Notes: generated by a model from the letters alone, not told the origin. Counted from the stretch's first letter, positions 42,267 through 52,002 are shown. The stretch: DNA of 64,000 nt from Bacteroidales bacterium (GCA_024400305.1 JAKSMX010000003.1:1-64000); one strand, 5' to 3'. Program-made: numbers and translations.

Positions 42267-44374
42267 AAAAATTTTTAGCAACCATTATCTTATTCGTTCC
42301 GATGGTTGTTTTTTGCCAAAACAACATCACTGACGAATTGATTATCAATCAAATAGAAAAGTTGATTGACAACAATGAAGAAGAAACCGACTACACCGAA
42401 CTAATCGAGTCGTATTGGGATTTATGTGAGCAAAAAATAAATGTAAACGATCCTGAAGAATTATCGCAACTGATTGAATTTCATTTAATCAGCACATACA
42501 TTATTGAAAGTATAAATGAATACAGAAAGAATTACGGCGACATTATATTTTTCGATGAACTTAAAACAATTGACGGAATCGACGAAATGACAATTTCCAT
42601 TCTCGAACCGTTGCTTTGCTTTGAGAAAAAAGACATTTCCAAGAAAGATTCATTCAAAAACATTTTCAAATACGGCAAACATCAACTCGTTCTTCAAATT
42701 GACCAAAATTTGAATAAAAAAGCTGGTTATCAAGATGTTAGCGATTCTATTCTTTACAAAAATCCGAACAAGAAATATCTCGGTGGTCCGCAAAGAATAT
42801 TTTCGAGGTATAATTTTTCTTATCGCGATAAAATCGAAGCGGGTTTTGCTTTGGAAAAAGACGCAGGTGAATATTTGTTTCATCCAAGAATAAATGACTC
42901 AATAAGAAATCTTCTCGACGGACACCTTTATAATACATTTGATTTCTGTTCTGTTCACTTCCTTGTCAGAGACATTGGCATTTCTAAAATATTAAAAATC
43001 AGCACTTTGGCAATCGGAGATTTTCAGGTCGGCTTTGGACAAGGTGTCACAATGGGATCCGGAGTAGCTTTCACCGGCGGTGGCGGCTCACTTCTTCGAA
43101 AAGCGAAAAACATTAGGGCATCAAAATCAGCGAACGAGGTGAATTATCTGCGTGGCGCAGCAGCAACAATCAAACTTTGGAAATTTGACATCACCGCTTT
43201 TTATTCAAACACAAAAGCCGACGCCAACGTAAGTGCCGTTGACAGTTTGTACGAACCAGAACAAATTTCATCGCTCCAACAGACAGGACTTCACAGAACG
43301 TATGGCGAACTCATTGACAGACACGCAATTACAAAACGTCTATTCGGCGGGAACATGAGTTATAAAACAAGCAACTTACAAATCGGATACACTATCCACA
43401 GAACAGATTTGAGTTGCGGATTATTTCCAGATCCGAGAGTTTACAACACATTTTACTTCAAAGGCAAAAGCCTTGTGAATCAAGGAGTTGATTTTTACTA
43501 CGTATTGAAAAAACTTTCAATTTACGGTGAATTTGCAATAAGCGACAACATGGCACCAGCCGGACTCTTTGGGGCAACAGTGCAACCAGCAGGATACATT
43601 GATTTCACGATACTTTACAGATATTACGACAAGAAATATCAGAATTTCTACAGCAACGCTTTCGCCGCCGGAAGCGGTACACGCAATGAAAAAGGGTTTT
43701 ATCTCTCAACATCAATGACTTTCGCACCACGATGGCGACTCGTCGCCACCGCAGATTTTCCGCAATCCGATTGGCTTAAATCAACTGCATACGCACCGAG
43801 CAAAACACAAAATTACAGCCTTCAAATCAGTCATCAGTTTGACAGCAAGTCATTGTTTTCCATACAGTTAAAATACAAAGACAAAGAAAAAAACGGCAGC
43901 GGCGAATACACATACATGAGAAAGCTGATTCACGAGCGGAAACTGATGTTGAGATTCCATATCACCTATCCAGCCGGAGAATCGGTCACATTGAAAAACA
44001 GAGTTGAATATCATTTAAACCGCACTGATTATCAAATAAATACAAATTCATATCTGATTTATCAAGACATTATTTTCCAACCCAAGACAAAACCTTTCAG
44101 TTTCGCTTTCAGATATGCTTTGTTCGACAGTCCCGACGGCTCGGTCTATGCATACGAAAACGATGTATTATATTCATTTTCAATCGGTTCATTAAATCAC
44201 AAAGGAATGAGAATTTATCTTTTGGGGAAAGTAAAGATTGCGGGCAGACTGTTGATAAACGCAAAAGTCGGCTGCACGATTTACAGCGACATCGATGAGA
44301 TAAGCTCAGGACTCGAACTGATTGAAGGGAATGTGAAGACAGACGGCAAACTGCAAATGATTCTGAAACTTTAA
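42263..44374 (+). CDS. Helix-hairpin-helix containing outer-membrane barrel protein
   Basis: 703 residues. A signal peptide covers residues 1-18 (TIILFVPMVVFCQ). Residues 22-125 are helical with two ComEA-like hairpins (INVNDPEELSQLIEFHLIS and GDIIFFDELKTIDGIDEMTISILEPLL). From about residue 150 on the protein is a beta-barrel with aromatic girdles (GFGQGVTMGSG, RYYDKKYQNFYSNAFAAG, FRYALFDSPDGSVYAYENDVLYSF). The same architecture occurs widely in Bacteroidota beside PorV-like proteins. Function is unknown; the hairpins may contact peptidoglycan or another periplasmic partner rather than DNA. It ends exactly where the convergent DUF58 gene ends. Confidence 0.82.
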   Translation: MKKFLATIILFVPMVVFCQNNITDELIINQIEKLIDNNEEETDYTELIESYWDLCEQKINVNDPEELSQLIEFHLISTYIIESINEYRKNYGDIIFFDELKTIDGIDEMTISILEPLLCFEKKDISKKDSFKNIFKYGKHQLVLQIDQNLNKKAGYQDVSDSILYKNPNKKYLGGPQRIFSRYNFSYRDKIEAGFALEKDAGEYLFHPRINDSIRNLLDGHLYNTFDFCSVHFLVRDIGISKILKISTLAIGDFQVGFGQGVTMGSGVAFTGGGGSLLRKAKNIRASKSANEVNYLRGAAATIKLWKFDITAFYSNTKADANVSAVDSLYEPEQISSLQQTGLHRTYGELIDRHAITKRLFGGNMSYKTSNLQIGYTIHRTDLSCGLFPDPRVYNTFYFKGKSLVNQGVDFYYVLKKLSIYGEFAISDNMAPAGLFGATVQPAGYIDFTILYRYYDKKYQNFYSNAFAAGSGTRNEKGFYLSTSMTFAPRWRLVATADFPQSDWLKSTAYAPSKTQNYSLQISHQFDSKSLFSIQLKYKDKEKNGSGEYTYMRKLIHERKLMLRFHITYPAGESVTLKNRVEYHLNRTDYQINTNSYLIYQDIIFQPKTKPFSFAFRYALFDSPDGSVYAYENDVLYSFSIGSLNHKGMRIYLLGKVKIAGRLLINAKVGCTIYSDIDEISSGLELIEGNVKTDGKLQMILKL

Positions 44375-45304
44375 CTAACCAAGTTTTTCCCTTTTGATAA
44401 GATATGCTGTCAGCACCTGGTCATATAGTTTATTTATGTCGGCTTCCACGTAATCAACTTGATATTGGTAACAATGACGAAGGAGTTCATCTTTTCGTTG
44501 TCTCATAATTTCCTCGTATTTCTCTTTGATTTCCAACGGGTTAAGCTTCACCACATCGCCTGATTCGAGGTCAATGAAACGATACGGACGGTTCTCAAAT
44601 TCAAGTTTCTGTTCACGGAGTCCGTCGTGAACGTGGAATAGCACGACCTCGTGTTTGTTGTAACGCAGATGTTCCAATGCCGCAAAAAGGTCATCGTACG
44701 AATTGAGATTTTGGATCATATCGCTGAAAATGATTACAAGAGAACGCTGATGTGTCATTTCCGCAATTTTATGGAGACACGAAATTGCATTTGTTGATTT
44801 CTTTTCTGACTTGTTGTAAGCAAGCAGCAACTCATCCAACTTACTGTAAATCATGCTTATATGAACAGGCGACAGTTTTGCGTCGGCATGAAAATCAATC
44901 TTTTCATCGAAAAGATCAAGCCCGACAGCATCACGTTGACGGCGCATCAGCTCCATCAACGCTGCGGCACTGTATGCCGAGAACCACAACTTATTAGGAT
45001 GTTGATAATCAAGCTTTTGCCATACCGGAAAAAACATACTGGAACTGGTGTCAACAACAATCTGACAACGGAGATTTGTTTCTTCTTCGTAACGTTTCAC
45101 AAATAGTTTTTCTGTACGCCCGAAGAGTTTCCAGTCAATATTGCGAATCGGTTCGCCGGTATTGTAAAGGCGATGTTCAGCAAATTCAACGGAAAAACCA
45201 TGGAACGGGCTTTTATGGAGACCCGTGATAAAGCCTTCAACAATTTGTCTCGCATGAAATTCGAGACTGCCGAGATTCGCAATATCGTTCCTTTGTATTG
45301 GCAA
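44375..45304 (-). CDS. DUF58 domain protein (vWA-like)
   Basis: 309 residues from a TTG at 45304. The motif HGFSVEFAEHRLYNTGEPIRNIDWKLFGRTEKLFVKRYEEETNL near residue 35 defines DUF58, and the vWA part has a MIDAS-like DTSSSM near residue 88 and SDMIQNL near 196. Members usually work with a MoxR AAA ATPase and vWA membrane proteins in metal insertion or protein assembly; no moxR is in the window. The start is doubtful: no ATG is in frame, the frame stays open upstream through a 9-base repeat (45302-45364) into the thioredoxin stop region. The family start is expected within about 15 residues upstream of ANLGSLEF. Confidence 0.85.
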   Translation of the reverse strand: MPIQRNDIANLGSLEFHARQIVEGFITGLHKSPFHGFSVEFAEHRLYNTGEPIRNIDWKLFGRTEKLFVKRYEEETNLRCQIVVDTSSSMFFPVWQKLDYQHPNKLWFSAYSAAALMELMRRQRDAVGLDLFDEKIDFHADAKLSPVHISMIYSKLDELLLAYNKSEKKSTNAISCLHKIAEMTHQRSLVIIFSDMIQNLNSYDDLFAALEHLRYNKHEVVLFHVHDGLREQKLEFENRPYRFIDLESGDVVKLNPLEIKEKYEEIMRQRKDELLRHCYQYQVDYVEADINKLYDQVLTAYLIKREKLG

Positions 45305-45364
45305 TTTCAGGAAATTGAGAAGTTTAAGGAATTTGTGGAGTTTAAGGAGTTTGAGGTATTTAAG
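45302..45364 (-). repeat. Degenerate 9-base tandem repeat, seven units
   Basis: On the minus strand seven consecutive 9-base units of the form CTTAAACTC/CTCAAATTC run without a gap into the TTG start of the DUF58 gene. In the DUF58 frame they would read LKY-LKL-LKL-HKF-LKL-LNF-LKL. A further related string (CTCAAACTCCTGATTACC on the plus strand) lies near 45393. Confidence 0.8.
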
Positions 45365-45411
45365 TGTTGAAAACCTAAAGTTACTGATTGCCTCAAACTC
45401 CTGATTACCTG

Positions 45412-45729
45412 TTAGATGAGTTTTTTCAATTTGTCTTCAAACACTGTTTTTGCAGCGCCGCCGACGTTTTTGTCAACAACCTGACCGCCTTTGAAATAAA
45501 GGACTGTCGGAACGTTTCTGATGCCGAATTTTGCGGCAAGACCTGCGCAATCGTCAACATCAGCCTTGAAAACCAATGCCTTACCAGCATATTCCTCGCT
45601 GAGTTGTTCCATATAAGGAGCAATCATCTTGCAGGGTCCGCACCATGTCGCACCGAAATCGACCATAACCGGAAGTTCAGCCTTGAGGACTTCCTGTTCA
45701 AAAGTTTCTTCTGAAATTTGTTTTGCCAT
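45412..45729 (-). CDS. trxA: Thioredoxin
   Basis: 105 residues, the normal size. The active site is WCGPC (Trp29, Cys30, Cys33) in MVDFGATWCGPCK, with the cis-proline in the RNVPTVLYF segment near residue 75. It reduces protein disulfides in the cytoplasm with electrons from thioredoxin reductase, and no signal peptide is present. It has its own promoter (45772-45780), which overlaps the end of dnaE by a few bases, so it is not merely a dnaE read-through product. Confidence 0.95.
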   Translation of the reverse strand: MAKQISEETFEQEVLKAELPVMVDFGATWCGPCKMIAPYMEQLSEEYAGKALVFKADVDDCAGLAAKFGIRNVPTVLYFKGGQVVDKNVGGAAKTVFEDKLKKLI

Positions 45730-45771
45730 AATTTAATTATTTAAAGTTTATAATTTTATTTTTAAGATTTC

Positions 45772-45780
45772 GCAAAGATA
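45772..45780 (-). promoter_or_regulatory. -7 promoter element for trxA
   Basis: The minus strand reads TATCTTTGC directly after the dnaE stop, about 42 bases before the trxA ATG. Confidence 0.6.
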
Positions 45781-45782
45781 AA

Positions 45783-48700
45783 TCATTTCGACAAATCGTA
45801 GGATATCAAATCCGCAAAGCCAGCATTTTTTTTGCAAACATCATCAATCTTTTTGAATACCGCCTCTATGTTGATCTTCGTTTTCTCCGGATGAAGCGAG
45901 CATGTCATATTCTGCCGTCTGTCAACAAGCATCACCGAGAACTTCTGATCGCCCTTGTTTTCCGCAAACAAACCAAGTATTTCCTTAACGTTCACGCTGT
46001 CAAGATTGTTCACATTGAAAGTGAATTTCGCCTCTCGCCTTGTCTTCGCAAATACATTTTCAAGAAGGTCAACATCAGTGATTTTCAACTCATTAGGACG
46101 TTTTTTATCTTCAGGCACATCTCTGTTGTAAAAAGGTTCCTGGACGATTCCTGTAATGAACAAAGGTGTTCCGACCACGAACATGTAACCGAATTTCATG
46201 AAATCCTTTGAGAACAACGGGAATTCAAAACTGCCGGACATGTCTTCCAACGTGTATTTCCCGAATTTGTTTCCAGATGATTTGGCGACCATTTCCGCAC
46301 TCGCCGTGACAATTCCAGCAAAATGAACCGTCGCCCCCTTCTTTGCCGATATTACCTCGTTGATGTTTTCAAGCTTGACATCGGTGAAAAATTTTATCGT
46401 ATGTGCGTATGTTTCAAGCGGATGCGAACTCAAGTAGAAACCGATCACCTCCTTTTCCTCGTCAAGCATTTTGATATTTGACCAACGTTCACATTGCGGC
46501 ACATCAAGTTGGAACAAATCTTCACCCTGGGCTTCAAGTTCGCCGAACAAGTCAATCTGCGCATTGTTTTTTCGCTCATTACTTGCATTGACCTGACGTA
46601 TTGATTTTTCGATGAAAGTTGCTTTCTCTCCCGGTGCAATATAAAAATATGCCGCACGGTGAAGTTCTGTAAAATCTCCGAAAGCACCAGCTTTTGCCAA
46701 TGATTCCAACACTTTACGATTGAGGTTCTTCGCTCCCACCCTCGCCATGAAATCAGCGAAACTTGTGTAACGACCGTTTGCCTCACGTTCCACCCTTATA
46801 ATATCTACGACTTCACCAACACCCTTGATGCCTCCGAAACCATAATAAATGTTGCCATTTGTATCAACAGAGAATTTATATCCTGACTTATTGACATTAG
46901 GAGGTAAAACATTGATTTTCATCCTCTTGCATTCATCCATCATAAACACGACCTCCTTTGCATCAGTGATGCAGCTGTTGAGGACGGCAGCCATAAACTC
47001 GGCCGGATAATGTGCTTTCAGATATGCCGTCTGATAAGCGACCCAAGAATAGCAAGTCGCATGAGATTTGTTGAACGCATACGAAGCGAATTTCTCCCAG
47101 TCAGCCCAAATTTTCTCAAGAGTCTTGGCGTCATGTCCAAGCTCCTGTCCTTGTTTCATGAACTTGTCCTTCAACTCCATCATCTTGGCTATCTGCTTCT
47201 TACCCATTGCCTTACGCAATGTATCAGACTCACCGCGGGTGAAATTGGCCAATTGTCTCGAAAGAAGCATCACCTGTTCCTGATAGACCGTAACGCCATA
47301 CGTATCCTTGAGATATTTTTCCATTTCAGGGAAATCGTACTCAATAGGCTCTTTTCCCTGCTTACGTGCGATGAATGTCGGGATGTAATCCATCGGGCCA
47401 GGACGATACAAGGCATTCATTGCGATAAGATCTTCAAACACAGTGGGTTGCAGTTCACGAAGATATTTTTGCATACCAGCAGATTCAAACTGGAACGTGC
47501 CTATCGTATTGCCTGAACTGTAAAGCTTGTATGTTTCAGCATCGTCAATCGGGATATTATCGATGTCCAAATCGATGCCGTGTGTTTTCTTGATATTGGC
47601 AAGAGCGTCCTTGATTTGCGTCAAAGTCTTAAGGCCCAAGAAGTCCATCTTGATGAGGCCGACACTTTCGACGACATGCCCATCATATTGAGTAACAAGG
47701 ACATCCTCGTTTGTTTCTTTATCCTTGATGGTGCAGACCGGTGCGAACTTCGTCAAGTCATCGGCACCGATGATGACACCGCAGGCGTGGATTCCGACCT
47801 GACGGTTCGTGTCTTCAAGTTCCTGTGCGTAAGTGAGCATCGATGAGATATTCTCATCGTCACCCTCCACAAGAGCCTTCAGTTCAGGAACATATTTAAA
47901 GCAGTTTTTAAGATTTACTTTCGGAGCCTTCCCCTTTTCATCTTTAATATTGTCTGGAAAACTCTTATCAGGAATATAACTCTTTATCTCCGCGACCGTC
48001 GGCAGCGGTATTTTCTGGACACGGCTCACGTCTTGAATGGACGATTTTGTGGCCATCGTGCCGTAAGTGATGATATGCGCGACTTTCTCCTTCCCGTATT
48101 TATGAGTTATCCAATCAAGCACCTTGCCACGACCGTCGTCATCAAAGTCAACGTCGATATCAGGCAAAGATATACGGTCCGGATTCAGGAAACGCTCAAA
48201 AAGCAAATCGTATTTAAGCGGGTCAACATCGGTGATTTTCAGGCAGTAGGCCACGACAGAGCCTGCTGCCGAGCCACGTCCCGGACCAACGCTGACACCC
48301 AATTCCTCACGGGCTCCTCTAATATAATCCTGAACAATAAGGAAGTAGCCGGGAAAACCCATTGTCTTCATTATATGTAATTCAAAGACAATGCGTTCAT
48401 GCTGTTCCTCGGTGAGATTCTCGCCGTAACGCATCTTCGCGCCTTCCCATGCAAGTTTCGCTAAATAATCGGCTTCGAGCTTGATTCTGTATAACTTATC
48501 GTAACCGCCGAGTTTCTTGATTTTTTTCTCCGCCTCCGCCTGACCCATCACGACTTCGCCATGTTCATTGCGGGTAAACTCGTTAAAAAGATCCTCTTCA
48601 GTAAATTTCGTACGATATTCCTCAACAGTTCCAAAGTCCTTCGGAATATCGAACATCGGCATAATCGGGTCAGAATCAATCGAATAAGATTCAACCTTGT

Positions 48701-50402
48701 CGGCAATTTCCATTGTATTGGAGAGAGATTCAGGCACATCGCTGAAGATGCTCCACATCTCCTCCGGCGACTTCAGCCATTCCTGCTTGGTATAATGCAT
48801 GCGAGACGGGTCGTCGAGATCCTTTCCGGTACTGAGGCAGATAAGTCTGTCGTGCGCCTCACCATGCTCTTCCTCCACAAAATGAGTGTCGTTGGTGGCG
48901 ATAATCTTTGTGTTTGTCTTCCTTGCAAGTTCAAAAATGACCTTGTTCACCTCAACCTGACGTTCATACACATCTTTGTCGCCGCCGGGCTTGTCAGTCT
49001 TATGTCTTTGAATTTCAAGATAATAATCATCACCGAAAAGGCTCTTGAACCAAAGTATCGTCTCTTCCGCGCCCTTTATGTCGCCGTTCATTATCTTCTG
49101 CGGGACTTCACCGCCGAGGCAAGCCGAGCTGCAAATCAACCCCTCATGATATTTTTCAATCAGCGAATGGTCAATTCGGGGATTGTAATAAAAACCGTCG
49201 GTGTATGCTATTGACGCAAGTTTGCAGAGATTTTTGTAACCGGTTTTATTTTTCGCCAGCAGGATAAGATGCCAGCCGCGGTCCTGACGTCCGTCGCGTT
49301 TAGCAATATCTACTGGCGCACAATATGCCTCTGTTCCGAATATCGGCTTGAAAAACCGGCCTTTCAGTTTTTCGATTTCGGCAGCTGCGGCAGATTTTTC
49401 ATCGTCGGTCGCATCCTCCTTATTTAATATAGCCTCCTGCTCCTTGATGCTTTCCTTGACTTTCCCGTTCACCTTGTTGGAGTAATCAGCGAACTCCTTG
49501 ATTCCGAACATATTACCATGATCAGTAAGAGCCATGGAATACATTCCGCAACGTTTGCATTTATCAACCAGATCAGGAACTTTTGACATTCCGTCGAGAA
49601 TCGAAAAGTGTGAGTGGACATGAAGATGTGTGAATTGTATTTTTTCAGGTTCTGACGACAACGCTTTTGCATCAACGGCTGTTGGTTCGGATACATTTTC
49701 CCTATTACCCTTCGCCGGCTCCGCTGAATTTGAAACAATCTCAATATTCGCCGACTGTATTGTTTCAGGATTGGCATTTTTGAAATTCTGAAAGAAAAGC
49801 TCTCCTTCAGGAATATCGCTGTTGTCCAAAACACCGATTCTGATTAATTCAAGAAATATCCTGGCGGTCGCCTCAACGTCTGCGGAGGCGTTATGCGCCG
49901 AATCAAATCCACATCCAAAAAGGAGTTTATAGAAATTGATGAGTTTCGGGAATCTGAAACCGTTGTGTGTGCCGCCTGGAATCTTGCAGAAAACGGCTGT
50001 TTTTTCTGTACAAGTGTCAACGATTTTCCAATTCGGCAAAGGGTTTTTACCTCTGTTCCTCAAAAACTCACAGCCAAGTGCGCTCAAGTCAAAATTGATG
50101 TTATGTCCTACAAGATATTTCGCTTTTCTCGCTGATTCAAGGAACATGTCAAGGATCTCACCAAGCGGTTTACCGACCTCCAAGGCATGTTCAGTGGAAA
50201 TCCCATGAACCATCATGGCATTGATTGGAATGGTGAAGCCGTCAGGACGGATAATATGGTTTTGCGCCTCAACAAAATTACCAAGTTCGTCATGCACCTG
50301 CCACGCAAGCTGCACGACTCTCGGCCAATTGTCAAAATCGGTCAGTGGAGCACCTTTCCGGAGAGGAAGGCCTGTTGTTTCTGTATCAAAAACTAAAAAC
50401 AT
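45783..50402 (-). CDS. dnaE: DNA polymerase III alpha subunit with N-terminal proofreading exonuclease
   Basis: 1539 residues. Residues 1-195 are a DnaQ-like 3'-5' exonuclease of DEDDh type: DTET (Asp6, Glu8), NINFDLSAL (Asp105), HNASADVEA (His170, Asp175). A low-complexity linker (about 200-255) follows. The PHP domain begins with HLHVHSHFSILDG near 259; the polymerase palm has PDIDVDFDDD near 775 with PSDK-like finger and palm regions after it; the C-terminus holds helix-hairpin-helix and OB parts. Bacterial DnaE usually has about 1150-1250 residues with a separate DnaQ, so this is a fused polymerase-exonuclease. Five bases separate it from the upstream PEGA gene. Confidence 0.93.
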   Translation of the reverse strand: MFLVFDTETTGLPLRKGAPLTDFDNWPRVVQLAWQVHDELGNFVEAQNHIIRPDGFTIPINAMMVHGISTEHALEVGKPLGEILDMFLESARKAKYLVGHNINFDLSALGCEFLRNRGKNPLPNWKIVDTCTEKTAVFCKIPGGTHNGFRFPKLINFYKLLFGCGFDSAHNASADVEATARIFLELIRIGVLDNSDIPEGELFFQNFKNANPETIQSANIEIVSNSAEPAKGNRENVSEPTAVDAKALSSEPEKIQFTHLHVHSHFSILDGMSKVPDLVDKCKRCGMYSMALTDHGNMFGIKEFADYSNKVNGKVKESIKEQEAILNKEDATDDEKSAAAAEIEKLKGRFFKPIFGTEAYCAPVDIAKRDGRQDRGWHLILLAKNKTGYKNLCKLASIAYTDGFYYNPRIDHSLIEKYHEGLICSSACLGGEVPQKIMNGDIKGAEETILWFKSLFGDDYYLEIQRHKTDKPGGDKDVYERQVEVNKVIFELARKTNTKIIATNDTHFVEEEHGEAHDRLICLSTGKDLDDPSRMHYTKQEWLKSPEEMWSIFSDVPESLSNTMEIADKVESYSIDSDPIMPMFDIPKDFGTVEEYRTKFTEEDLFNEFTRNEHGEVVMGQAEAEKKIKKLGGYDKLYRIKLEADYLAKLAWEGAKMRYGENLTEEQHERIVFELHIMKTMGFPGYFLIVQDYIRGAREELGVSVGPGRGSAAGSVVAYCLKITDVDPLKYDLLFERFLNPDRISLPDIDVDFDDDGRGKVLDWITHKYGKEKVAHIITYGTMATKSSIQDVSRVQKIPLPTVAEIKSYIPDKSFPDNIKDEKGKAPKVNLKNCFKYVPELKALVEGDDENISSMLTYAQELEDTNRQVGIHACGVIIGADDLTKFAPVCTIKDKETNEDVLVTQYDGHVVESVGLIKMDFLGLKTLTQIKDALANIKKTHGIDLDIDNIPIDDAETYKLYSSGNTIGTFQFESAGMQKYLRELQPTVFEDLIAMNALYRPGPMDYIPTFIARKQGKEPIEYDFPEMEKYLKDTYGVTVYQEQVMLLSRQLANFTRGESDTLRKAMGKKQIAKMMELKDKFMKQGQELGHDAKTLEKIWADWEKFASYAFNKSHATCYSWVAYQTAYLKAHYPAEFMAAVLNSCITDAKEVVFMMDECKRMKINVLPPNVNKSGYKFSVDTNGNIYYGFGGIKGVGEVVDIIRVEREANGRYTSFADFMARVGAKNLNRKVLESLAKAGAFGDFTELHRAAYFYIAPGEKATFIEKSIRQVNASNERKNNAQIDLFGELEAQGEDLFQLDVPQCERWSNIKMLDEEKEVIGFYLSSHPLETYAHTIKFFTDVKLENINEVISAKKGATVHFAGIVTASAEMVAKSSGNKFGKYTLEDMSGSFEFPLFSKDFMKFGYMFVVGTPLFITGIVQEPFYNRDVPEDKKRPNELKITDVDLLENVFAKTRREAKFTFNVNNLDSVNVKEILGLFAENKGDQKFSVMLVDRRQNMTCSLHPEKTKINIEAVFKKIDDVCKKNAGFADLISYDLSK

Positions 50403-50407
50403 GGCCT

Positions 50408-51820
50408 TTAGAATATCTTAACGCCAACACCAAACTGGAAATAAATCAGCTTGTGATCCACATCGCCGAACACCCTTGACATCTCCATCACGACACGGGC
50501 GTTGGCCGAACACACAACATCAAACAGTTTGAAGTCGTACCCCGCACCGGCGACGAGCCCCCAGTTGAACGAATCATATTTTTCCTTCAAATGACCTTCT
50601 TCTCCCGTTGATGCGGTGTATTTTAAATTGTAATACTTCTTGTAATTGACTATTCCACCGAGTTCAACCATCGGGCCAAGTCCGTTTTCAAAGAAATACG
50701 CACGCGCCACAACCGGCAACTCAACACCATTGAATATATACTTGTTTATGACACCAAACTCCAAAAGCATGTTATTGAATTCCACGACGACGTCACTGTA
50801 GTAATACTTGTATCCGGTTCTTGAGTAATTCAAATCAATTGCAAGGCCGACATACCTGTTGAATCTTGCCGTGAACTGCCCGCCGATATAAAACGTCGGA
50901 TAATTTGAATAGTAATCACCTGTTGACCAACTGATTGTTTCACCATTCTCGCCTTTTCCATAAACATGTGACAGACCGAGACCGCCTTTCACCCAAAAAG
51001 CAGGTTTTCTTTTTAAAATTCTTTTCTTAAGATTTTGAGCATAAGTACGCAACAGGACGTCCGGCGATTTCCGCGGCTTGTATGTTGACTTACGTGGAGG
51101 TCTGTATGTTGGCATATTTGAAGGCTTGCGCGAAGACACGTATTTCGGCACCGGTGAATTTCCATGAACGGAAGCGTAAACTTTCTTCAAACCCGCAGTA
51201 TCAACCACAACAACATTTCTGTCCTCATTGGTATTATACACTTTACCCAATTGGTAATCATACATTTCTCTTGTCATGGACTCATACACATTCTGTTTTT
51301 CCATCTTTACATTCAGAATTGAAATCTTACCTTCCTTGACTGTAACGACAGAATCAATGGTACGATAATCTTCAAGTTCAATCTTGACGTTAACGTCACC
51401 TGCACTGATTTTTCCGGAGATACATGGAGTAAGCGTCGGATAATAAATCCCATTGAATGATACCACCGCTCCGTAAGGTTTGGTGTCAATCTTAATCATT
51501 CCAAACCTCGGTTTCATCTTTATTTTCAAATCTGTTCTGATATCGCCGACCATAATTGTTTCGTGATGATCGTAATACAAGTCCTTTTTCACCGTAAGTT
51601 CATGTTTTCCGACCTCCACTTTTTTCATGAAAGGAGTATGTCCCACAAAATCGCCGTCAATAAAAACTTCAGCATTATCATCTGGTTCCGTGAAAATATA
51701 CAACTCACCGACGATTACAACTTCCTGATTTTGAGCTTTTAATATATCGGGCTTGAATGCAACCACACCAAATGCAACACAGAAAAAAAAGAATTTTATC
51801 AATAAAAACCTAAACCTCAT
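50408..51820 (-). CDS. PEGA-domain outer-membrane protein
   Basis: 470 residues from the ATG at 51820. A signal peptide spans residues 1-31. PEGA repeats follow: LYIFTEPDDNAEVFIDGDFVGHTPFMKKVEVGKHELTVKKDLYYDHHETI near 40 and a second, MIKIDTKPYGAVVSFNGIYYPTLTP near 110. A basic, disordered Pro/Tyr/Lys stretch (225-275) leads to a C-terminal barrel-like domain with aromatic strands and a terminal Phe (QFGVGVKIF). PEGA domains are thought to bind surface glycan or sit between membrane layers. The frame extends 18 codons upstream, but a TATCTTTGT promoter (51839-51847) lies in that extension. Confidence 0.87.
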   Translation of the reverse strand: MRFRFLLIKFFFFCVAFGVVAFKPDILKAQNQEVVIVGELYIFTEPDDNAEVFIDGDFVGHTPFMKKVEVGKHELTVKKDLYYDHHETIMVGDIRTDLKIKMKPRFGMIKIDTKPYGAVVSFNGIYYPTLTPCISGKISAGDVNVKIELEDYRTIDSVVTVKEGKISILNVKMEKQNVYESMTREMYDYQLGKVYNTNEDRNVVVVDTAGLKKVYASVHGNSPVPKYVSSRKPSNMPTYRPPRKSTYKPRKSPDVLLRTYAQNLKKRILKRKPAFWVKGGLGLSHVYGKGENGETISWSTGDYYSNYPTFYIGGQFTARFNRYVGLAIDLNYSRTGYKYYYSDVVVEFNNMLLEFGVINKYIFNGVELPVVARAYFFENGLGPMVELGGIVNYKKYYNLKYTASTGEEGHLKEKYDSFNWGLVAGAGYDFKLFDVVCSANARVVMEMSRVFGDVDHKLIYFQFGVGVKIF

Positions 51821-51838
51821 TGTCTCAATTTTTGAGCG

Positions 51839-51847
51839 ACAAAGATA
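51839..51847 (-). promoter_or_regulatory. -7 promoter element for the PEGA-dnaE transcript
   Basis: The minus strand reads TATCTTTGT, 19 bases before the ATG at 51820. dnaE probably depends on it, since only five bases separate the two genes. Confidence 0.6.
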
Positions 51848-51926
51848 AGGATTTTTTTTGACAGAGTTCATCAAATATTCAAAAAATATTTTTCATTTGA
51901 TATTGATTTCATTTCAAAAAAAGTTG

Positions 51927-51935
51927 TATTTTTGC
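51927..51935 (+). promoter_or_regulatory. -7 promoter element for rpsP
   Basis: TATTTTTGC, with the transcript expected to begin at about 51941. Confidence 0.65.
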
Positions 51936-51940
51936 AGCCG

Positions 51941-51959
51941 CAAACCTCGGGTAGGTTTG
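51941..51959 (+). promoter_or_regulatory. 5'-terminal hairpin of the rpsP transcript
   Basis: CAAACCT (51941-51947) pairs perfectly with AGGTTTG (51953-51959) around a CGGGT loop, at the very start of the inferred mRNA. Such a hairpin could protect the 5' end or bind a ribosomal protein. Confidence 0.5.
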
Positions 51960-52002
51960 AAGTAACTAATTATAAATCAATTAAACACTAAAACATTTAA
52001 TT

